Source: Gemmatimonadota bacterium (GTDB taxonomy: Bacteria > Gemmatimonadota > Gemmatimonadetes > Gemmatimonadales > Gemmatimonadaceae). From it: a DNA stretch of 19,077 nt. Where the stretch lies: assembly GCA_031127185.1 (NCBI GenBank), contig JARIET010000020.1, positions 1-19,077 of the forward strand, in the 5' to 3' direction. The position numbers and the translations under genes were made by a program. Shown here in pieces: positions 13,457-19,077 of this stretch. Position 1 is the first letter of the stretch. Every line of letters begins with the position of its first letter. The notes beneath the pieces are model-generated. The model was not told the origin of the DNA. It saw only the letters and a program-made list of their open reading frames with translations, and made no database searches.

Positions 13457-16400
13457 GCCGCCAAACTTGTACTCCATCCCAAGCAGCATCTGGATGGGCG
13501 CAAAACGCTGCCGGAGCTGGCCGTAGTTTGTCGGCTGACCAAAGAGTTGATTCACGCGGTACTTGTATCGGCCGGCGGCTGCGTCGTACCCCGACACGTA
13601 GAGCAGCGTGGTGTTTGGCGAGGTGCTCAGCGTGGACTGGCCGAGCGGCGTGTTCTGCAGTCCGAGGAGTCGCACCAATCCACCGCTCGCGTTCTGCGTC
13701 TGAAAGGTCACGCGCAAGCGGTCGCTGTAGCCCCAACTCGAGGGCGGCGTGAGGCTCGCATTCACGTCAACCCGCACCTGCCAGGGCATCCAGCAGTTGT
13801 GCGCCCCCGCCAATCGTCCGAGCTGAGACGTGAGGCACTTGCGCGCAGCGCCCGGTGCATTGGTGATCAGCTCGCCCAGCTGTCGCGCGAGCGACGTATC
13901 AACAGGCGCGAGCGCCGCCGGATCGGGAATGAATGCGCGATCATTGCCTGAGAAACCGTCACCATTGATGTCACCGCTGACAAGCGGCGCAAAGGGAATT
14001 CCGGAGAAGAGGCTCGCGTTGACTCCCGCGTTCAACCACCAGAAGCGTCCATTCAGGTTTGCGCGAAATGTGTGCATCGGCTGGTTGGTTCGCACCCACG
14101 CCTTGGTAAACGGATCGCCGGTGATGCCGAGACGCGCGTTGCCACGCTGCTCCTGCTCGCCGCGGGCAAGCGTGTAGTTGAGCTGCACCCGCATGCGCTC
14201 ACGGAACAGCGGACGCGGCGGCGACACCGACGCCTGCAGTTGCCAGTTGTACAGACGCAGGTCCGATACCGCCTTCGTGACGCTGGTAAAGAGTGCGGAT
14301 CGCCGCGACGCCGCTTGCGAGATACTGCCCGTGGCCGGGATGATCGCCGCGGCGTCCACATACACCGGCCTGTTCCCCTCGGTCGCCAATTGCAACTTCG
14401 GCGTCGGGTTCAGGTTGATATCATAGCTGCTCTGCCCGTGCGTGTTATAGTTGCCCGACGCGGTGAGCCGCACAATCCACTTATTGGGAAGGCGAATGCC
14501 GTCCACGCTCACATTGCCGCGCCAGCTGGTCTGACTCTGGAATCCTGGATCGAACACGCGCACGAGCGGGCTCGCGATGGAGTTGGTCGCTCCGCCGCCG
14601 TTGGCGCACTGCGTGGGCCCTTCCGTGAGCGCGCCCCAGTCGGGGACCGGGACGGCTGCTCCGACGCACGACAGGATCACTCGCGAGTTCAGTCCGGTCG
14701 ACGCCGCGTAGTCCGCGATGGTCTGCATGTTCGTCGCACCGCGGAACGCGCCGATCGTGCCCGTCACTCCGATCCCCGGAAGCGTGCTCGCCCCCGATCG
14801 TTCCATCTCGATCAGTGACGAGAGCAGCGCCGGCGACATCATCTGCATCTGTCCGGCCGACATGCCACCAAGCGTCGCCGAGCCGCTTGGCGAATTCCGT
14901 CCAAGTCGCGCCTTGGATGCCCAGGAGAACCCAAGCCGCGGGCTGATCCCAATGTCGTTGGGAATCTGGTCGGTTCGAATCCCGAACACGGAGTCGGCTT
15001 TGGCGTTGTACTCAGGTCGCGTCTGCGGGTTGGAGAAATCGAACCGCAGCCCGGTCTGCACTTGCCAGGCCCTGGACACCATCCACTCATCGCCAATCCA
15101 CGCCGACGAATTCTCGCCTCTGATGCTGCGCGTTGGGGTGTTCAGGACGCGGTCGTACGTTGCCGGCCTGTTGGCCGCGAGGTCGGCAACGGTGAGGTAC
15201 GTGTAGCGTCCCAGCAGTGCCTGCTCGGAAGCCTGGAGCGACTCACCACGATCAGCCGAGTAGCGACCGCCAATCTTGACCTTGTGGATGCCGCTCTTCG
15301 GGAGCCACGAGATCTCGTGGATGATCTCGCTGCTGGTGATGCGGTCGTACGAACTCCCGGAACCGCCGCCGAACTGCAGGTTGGAGAGACCCGTGCGCCC
15401 GTCGGTGAAGCTCGTACCGACGCGCACGCTCGCCGACGGAAGCGCCAGATAGGGATCGTTATGTTCGTTGAATGAGTTGTGCGAGAGCGTGAGTTCATTG
15501 AGCAACCCCCTGATGAACCCTGTCGCCCGGAAACCGATCTGCTGGGCCCGAAACCCGTTCGTGTTGGCGCGCGTCGGGTAGGCGCTCACGTTGGTGGCGT
15601 CATTGACACCGCCGCTCCAGTTGCCGTTGTGGCTCAACCGGATGGACGTCGTGGCGGTTGGCGCAAAATCGACGACGTCGGAGATGGAGAAGTTGCCACC
15701 CCCGTTCCGCGCGGGAATAGCGCTCGACGTCAACGGAACGCCAAGCGACGTCAGCGCATCGCGCACGGCGAACACCGTGTCGAGCGTCACGCCTTGCTGC
15801 GCGAGTACGTCCGCTCGTGGCGCGAGCAACGAGAACCAATCGGTAGTCCGGTGACCCGCGTTCCACGACACGTTATACCGCATCTTGCCCTTGATGATGG
15901 GCCCGTTCACGGTGCCGCTGCTATTGAGGCTCGTGGTCAGCGGCCGCGTCCACGCGGGGTCGCTCCAGGCCATCGCGCTCGGCTCACTGGCATTACCGCG
16001 AATCGTCGCGGCGAAAATATCCGTGCCGCCCCGGAGTGTGGCGGACACATTGCCACCCGAAAACCCACCCCTCGCAGGGTCGGCCGATGACGAAATGCCG
16101 CGCGCGGAAGCCAGCGCGTCCGGCGGCAGATCACGCCCACGAAAGGTTGCGCCGTCGAGCGTCGTCGTACTCAGCGATTGCGCGGCTGTCGAATCGAACA
16201 ACGTGCCAATTCCTGGAATCGAGAGCAGGAGCTGCATCAGGTTGCTCGGGTCAGCCAGGAAAAGCGCCTCGGCCAGGTCGCCCGAGGCCACTTCACCCAC
16301 GGCGCGCTGTACCCCCGCGTCGTCGTTCGCCGCAACCGTCACCGTGTTGAGCATCTGCGGTGCGGCACGCAGCGTGATGTCGATGTTGAGCAGGTTCGAG

Positions 16401-16735
16401 ATGCCCACGCGGCTCAGGCGCTGCGCCGTGGAGGTGAACCCGATCTTTCGCACGACCACCAGGTACTCGGCCTCGGGGTTCGTGAAGAGCACGGTGAATG
16501 CGCCGCGCTGGTCGGTTCGGGTGCGCTGGTTGATCTGCGAGCCGAGCCCCGTGACCTGCACTTCTGCGCCGGCGAGACCCGTGCCGTCGGGACCGAGCAC
16601 GCGGCCGCGGATGATTTCCGTGGCGCTCTGCGCGTGCACCTCAGCAGCAGGCGCGGAGAGGCCGGCAGCGACCAGCGCCATCAGCGCGAGGATGGCGGCG
16701 CGACCGATCATCGAAGGTTGGGGCAAGACTCTCAT
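13055..16735 (-). CDS. TonB-dependent outer-membrane receptor (Oar/SusC-like) with helical C-terminal tail
   Basis: The 1226-residue protein has a signal peptide (to about residue 36, ending EVHAQS) and a carboxypeptidase-regulatory-like domain (residues 40-122: IIRGRVLGPDGTGLAGAEVQVTG). A TonB-box-like NTVTVAA follows at 130-136, then a plug region with LSIPGIG and TTTLDGATFRGRDLP. A long beta-barrel ends near YKF (F1091). A calcium-loop-like DINGDGFSGNDRAF starts at D922, as in many Oar-like receptors. Beyond the barrel lies an unusual tail of about 133 residues (see separate entry). It would import or bind a substrate at the outer membrane using TonB energy; the substrate is unknown. The start is ATG 16735 or, less likely, ATG 16711; neither has a good ribosome site. 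It is followed by the secreted peptidase gene and lies 49 bases after tgt. Confidence 0.92.
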   Translation of the reverse strand: MRVLPQPSMIGRAAILALMALVAAGLSAPAAEVHAQSATEIIRGRVLGPDGTGLAGAEVQVTGLGSQINQRTRTDQRGAFTVLFTNPEAEYLVVVRKIGFTSTAQRLSRVGISNLLNIDITLRAAPQMLNTVTVAANDDAGVQRAVGEVASGDLAEALFLADPSNLMQLLLSIPGIGTLFDSTAAQSLSTTTLDGATFRGRDLPPDALASARGISSSADPARGGFSGGNVSATLRGGTDIFAATIRGNASEPSAMAWSDPAWTRPLTTSLNSSGTVNGPIIKGKMRYNVSWNAGHRTTDWFSLLAPRADVLAQQGVTLDTVFAVRDALTSLGVPLTSSAIPARNGGGNFSISDVVDFAPTATTSIRLSHNGNWSGGVNDATNVSAYPTRANTNGFRAQQIGFRATGFIRGLLNELTLSHNSFNEHNDPYLALPSASVRVGTSFTDGRTGLSNLQFGGGSGSSYDRITSSEIIHEISWLPKSGIHKVKIGGRYSADRGESLQASEQALLGRYTYLTVADLAANRPATYDRVLNTPTRSIRGENSSAWIGDEWMVSRAWQVQTGLRFDFSNPQTRPEYNAKADSVFGIRTDQIPNDIGISPRLGFSWASKARLGRNSPSGSATLGGMSAGQMQMMSPALLSSLIEMERSGASTLPGIGVTGTIGAFRGATNMQTIADYAASTGLNSRVILSCVGAAVPVPDWGALTEGPTQCANGGGATNSIASPLVRVFDPGFQSQTSWRGNVSVDGIRLPNKWIVRLTASGNYNTHGQSSYDINLNPTPKLQLATEGNRPVYVDAAAIIPATGSISQAASRRSALFTSVTKAVSDLRLYNWQLQASVSPPRPLFRERMRVQLNYTLARGEQEQRGNARLGITGDPFTKAWVRTNQPMHTFRANLNGRFWWLNAGVNASLFSGIPFAPLVSGDINGDGFSGNDRAFIPDPAALAPVDTSLARQLGELITNAPGAARKCLTSQLGRLAGAHNCWMPWQVRVDVNASLTPPSSWGYSDRLRVTFQTQNASGGLVRLLGLQNTPLGQSTLSTSPNTTLLYVSGYDAAAGRYKYRVNQLFGQPTNYGQLRQRFAPIQMLLGMEYKFGGPPINPVSRAMGFREPVGKEPLTDVQRRAAVAKLKKDPAAPLLRVKDSLALSPDQVEALGVLSQEYDARAEAALKPLTEWVRRKGTRIFDQDLSPKLSAARASLAKVQVEYDKKAKGVLTAEQSTRMTALPKER

Positions 16736-16784
16736 AGACGGGACAAGGCAGAGACGGCGCCCACAACCAGTCCGGGTACCTTCA

Positions 16785-17951
16785 TTATGACACCACGATG
16801 CCCCGTTCGGTTACAGACGATGTTGTGTACCGCCCCAGCCACTCTTCGCTCCACCCGTCAAACGAACCCTCCCGAATCGCCGCACGCGCCTGCATCGCCA
16901 GCCGAGTGAGAAACCAGACGTTGTGCAGCGCGAGGAGTCGTGGCCCCAGCATCTCCTGGCTCACAAACAGGTGCCGCATGTAGCCGCGGTCATACGCGGT
17001 GCAACAGGGGCACCCGCAGCCCTCCACCAACGGATGACGACTGGCGCGATTCCCGGACCGCCGAATCTGTTCGTGGCCATCGGGCGTAAACGCGGTGCCG
17101 TGCCGGCCTAGCCGCGTGGGCGCCACGCAGTCAAAGAGATCCACACCGCGGCGAATCCCTTCTATAAGGTTGTCGGGGTGCCCCACCCCCATCAGGTAGC
17201 GGGGCTTCGTGCGGGGCATGAGCGGATCCACAGTCTCAAGCACCTTGTATAGCTCGGCGGTCGGTTCGCCGACGGAGACTCCACCGATGGCGATCCCCTG
17301 CCAGTCGCCCGCGCCGAGGATTCCGGCCACTGATGCTCGCCGCAACTCGGCATCGGTGCCGCCCTGCACGATGGGGAACAGCGTTTGAACCGGTCCAGGC
17401 TCACTCGCCTCGAGTCGCGCTAACTCGTCTACACAGCGATCGAGCCAACGCAGGCTCCGTTCCATCGCTGCACGCGCCACGGTGCGGTCGGCATCGCCCG
17501 CAATGAGCTCGTCGAGTTGCATGATGACGTCGGCGCCGAGGTTGCGCTGCACCTGCATCGCCTTCTCGGGGGTGTAGTCGTGCATCGCGCCTTCGAGCGG
17601 ACTGCGGAACTGCACCCCCTCCTCACTCACCGTCCGCTGCTTGGCGAGCGAAAACACCTGAAAGCCGCCGGAATCGGTGAGCATCGGACCGCGCCAGCGG
17701 GAGAACTCCTGCACACGCCCGGCGTCGCGTACTTCGTCGTCACCAGGGCGCAGATAGAGATGCAGCGCATTGGCGAGCACCATCTGCGCCCCCGTCGCGC
17801 GCACTTCGTCCATCGTAAGTCCACGCACCGTTCCGTGCGTGGCTACCGGCATGAAGGCCGGCGTCTCAACGGGGCCGTGCGGCGTGGTGAACACACCTGC
17901 ACGTGCGGAACCTTGCTCGTGCGATATGGTGAAAGTGAACGGTGCGTGCAT
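16785..17951 (-). CDS. tgt: tRNA-guanine(34) transglycosylase
   Basis: The 388-residue protein exchanges guanine at wobble position 34 of GUN-anticodon tRNAs for preQ1 during queuosine synthesis. The motifs are complete: TDSGGFQVF (D93, base-binding acid), IVQGG and GIAIGGVSVGEP, and RRGVDLFDCVAPTRLGRHGTAFT (nucleophile D274). The zinc site is CGCPCC with RHL (C312, C314, C317, H327). The start at ATG 17951 matches the family N-terminus (FTFTISHEQGSARAGVF); an in-frame upstream start at 17990 would add 13 residues with no support. No clear Shine-Dalgarno is seen. The usual partners (queA, yajC, secD/F) are not next to it: the neighbours are a divergent metalloprotease gene and the receptor. 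Confidence 0.97.
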   Translation of the reverse strand: MHAPFTFTISHEQGSARAGVFTTPHGPVETPAFMPVATHGTVRGLTMDEVRATGAQMVLANALHLYLRPGDDEVRDAGRVQEFSRWRGPMLTDSGGFQVFSLAKQRTVSEEGVQFRSPLEGAMHDYTPEKAMQVQRNLGADVIMQLDELIAGDADRTVARAAMERSLRWLDRCVDELARLEASEPGPVQTLFPIVQGGTDAELRRASVAGILGAGDWQGIAIGGVSVGEPTAELYKVLETVDPLMPRTKPRYLMGVGHPDNLIEGIRRGVDLFDCVAPTRLGRHGTAFTPDGHEQIRRSGNRASRHPLVEGCGCPCCTAYDRGYMRHLFVSQEMLGPRLLALHNVWFLTRLAMQARAAIREGSFDGWSEEWLGRYTTSSVTERGIVVS

Positions 17952-18100
17952 TCTGGGCGATGGAGGGTTGGTCAAAGAATACCCACACACCCCCGCTCAC
18001 GGGCACCTTGTCCCCCCGCCCAGCGAGAGCGAACTTCGACGCGTAGGTAGCTCAAGCGGGATCCCCCAAAATGCCTCCCTTCAACCGTGGTCATTGCTCC
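17952..18100. promoter_or_regulatory. Divergent intergenic region between tgt and the second metalloprotease
   Basis: The 149-base gap should hold promoters for tgt (minus) and the metalloprotease (plus). On the minus strand TATTCT could be a -10 element for tgt, but no matching -35 stands out. No preQ1 riboswitch or stable hairpin was recognised. An in-frame ATG at 18071 may belong to the coding region. Confidence 0.35.
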
Positions 18101-19077
18101 ATGAGAATTCCTAATGCCCTCGCGCTATGTGGTCTTATGGCGTCTTGCGCCACAGCCGCAATTGCGCAGGATCCCGACCCGCCGACTGGCGGTGGTGGTC
18201 GAGGTGGGCAAGGTCAAAACGCCCAGCCCCCGGCACCGCGTCCGTATGAGCGCGTAATCACCGCCGAGGCCAAGACCAAGCGCGGCCTGTTCAACGTGCA
18301 TCGCCTGGGCGAACAGCTCTTCTTCGAGATCCCGCGCCGGGAGCTCAAGAAGGACCAGCTGCTCATTGGGCGGTATGCGCGCGCGGCTGCGCCGGAAGGC
18401 GGGCGAGGCGGCGGCGGGAACCCGTCAGCGTATGCCGGTGACCAGTTCACTGAGCGCACCCTGCGCTGGGAAGTGATGGGCAATCGGGTGATTCTGCGCG
18501 CGCCAGAGTTCGCGATCACCTCGAGCGACACCGCCGGGGCGGTACGGCGCGCCGTGGAAAACGCAAACTACGCGGCCGTGATCGCCACGTTTAACGTCGA
18601 GAGCTGGGGCCCGGACAGTGCGCCCGTCATCAACGTGACGCGCCTGTTCACGACGGCCATTCCGGAAATCCAGGCGATTCCGGGGACGATCGACGCCGCC
18701 CGCTCCTTCATCGAGCGCCATCTCGCCTTCCCCGACAACATCGGGATCGAAGCCACGCAGACCGGCGCGCAGCAGCCCGCCGCCGGCCGCGGTGGCGGGG
18801 GCGGAGGGGGCGGAGGCCGCGCTGGCGCGGCTCCCCCGCAAAGCGTCATGGCGCACTACAGCATCGTGCGCCTCCCCGAATTGCCGATGATGCCGCGCCG
18901 CTTCGACGAGCGCGTGGGCTTCTTCTCGGTGGCGACCACCGACTTCGGCACGCAGGAGCACCGCTCTGCTACCCGTCGCTACATCACGAAGTACCGCCTG
19001 GAGTGCAGCGAGCGCCGCAGCGGCAATCTCTGTTATCCCAAAAAGCCGATCACGTACCATGTGGACCGCGACACGCC
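18101..19077 (+). CDS. Second DUF5118/DUF5117 zinc metalloprotease (partial, catalytic domain beyond the window)
   Basis: From ATG 18101 the frame stays open to the window edge (325 codons). The N-terminus is a signal peptide ([23 protein letters not shown]); an alternative ATG at 18071 adds 10 residues, and neither start has a clear ribosome site. A Pro/Gly-rich linker is followed by a DUF5118-like segment ([20 protein letters not shown]) and a DUF5117-like domain. It aligns with the protein at 6278-8830: HLAFPDN with [30 protein letters not shown] with HHSFVELPDNNYTPRVHDPRSGYG, and [10 protein letters not shown] with PIIYYLDPGT. A run of glycines (about 18784-18825) lies at the site of the other protein's Gly-rich loop. 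The HExxHxxGxxH motif would come after the window end, so activity cannot be confirmed here. It is divergent from tgt. Confidence 0.88.
   Translation, partial: MRIPNALALCGLMASCATAAIAQDPDPPTGGGGRGGQGQNAQPPAPRPYERVITAEAKTKRGLFNVHRLGEQLFFEIPRRELKKDQLLIGRYARAAAPEGGRGGGGNPSAYAGDQFTERTLRWEVMGNRVILRAPEFAITSSDTAGAVRRAVENANYAAVIATFNVESWGPDSAPVINVTRLFTTAIPEIQAIPGTIDAARSFIERHLAFPDNIGIEATQTGAQQPAAGRGGGGGGGGGRAGAAPPQSVMAHYSIVRLPELPMMPRRFDERVGFFSVATTDFGTQEHRSATRRYITKYRLECSERRSGNLCYPKKPITYHVDRDT

Noticed and set aside
12996..13736. Upstream in-frame extension of the secreted peptidase
   Set aside because: It overlaps the receptor coding sequence in another frame and encodes no recognisable domain; the signal peptide at 12995 marks the true start.
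15885..16790. Plus-strand open frame of 301 codons opposite the receptor N-terminus
   Set aside because: The opposite strand carries the signal peptide, regulatory-like domain and plug of the receptor; this frame has no motif.
18784..18825. Glycine-codon run considered as a tandem repeat or mobile-element scar
   Set aside because: It keeps the reading frame, has no repeat unit with clear borders, and matches a Gly-rich loop position in the paralogue.

Overview
The window is about 19 kb of GC-rich, densely coded bacterial DNA. The genes resemble those of soil Gemmatimonadota: an Oar/SusC-like TonB-dependent receptor with a carboxypeptidase-regulatory-like domain, two DUF5118/DUF5117 zinc metalloproteases with Gly-rich insertions, Tat-exported class V aminotransferase-like proteins and an ankyrin protein with the N-terminal 'QLKxQAKxLL' type. 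The receptor implies a Gram-negative (diderm) envelope. The phylum assignment is inference from gene content; no rRNA or taxonomic marker is present apart from tgt, which is not decisive.

Layout. (1) At 1-524, minus strand, lies the N-terminal part of a Tat-exported class V aminotransferase-like protein that runs off the left edge. (2) At 713-8830, plus strand, five closely spaced genes run in one direction: a YncE-like beta-propeller, a second Tat-exported class V PLP enzyme, an M61-like metallopeptidase with a PDZ domain, a CapA-like metallophosphatase, and a DUF5117-type metzincin. All five have export signals. (3) At 8827-12995, minus strand, are a saccharopine-dehydrogenase-like oxidoreductase (tail to tail with the metzincin, sharing a CTAG at the two stops), a six-helix membrane protein, an ankyrin-repeat protein and a small secreted HExxH-x18-E peptidase. 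(4) At 13055-16735, minus strand, is a 1226-residue TonB-dependent receptor with an unusual helical tail. (5) At 16785-17951, minus strand, is tgt (tRNA-guanine transglycosylase), the only clear housekeeping gene. (6) From 18101 to the right edge, plus strand, is the N-terminal portion of a second DUF5118/DUF5117 metalloprotease, cut off just where its catalytic domain would begin. No intergenic gap exceeds 300 bases. I saw no tRNA, rRNA, CRISPR array, insertion sequence or phage gene.

How the genes may work together (inference). The plus-strand block looks like an envelope or extracellular set: two proteases of different clans, two exported PLP enzymes (one divergent), a metallophosphatase-fold CapA homologue and a propeller. 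With the nearby receptor-peptidase pair and the second metzincin, the neighbourhood suits uptake and breakdown of peptides or peptide-like polymers. The substrate cannot be read from the sequence.

Most notable observations: the wholly exported five-gene block with two paralogous Tat-exported PLP enzymes; a TonB-dependent receptor whose barrel is followed by a roughly 130-residue tail with three LTxxQ-like motifs; and an oxidoreductase gene whose Rossmann motif lies upstream of every standard in-frame start codon.
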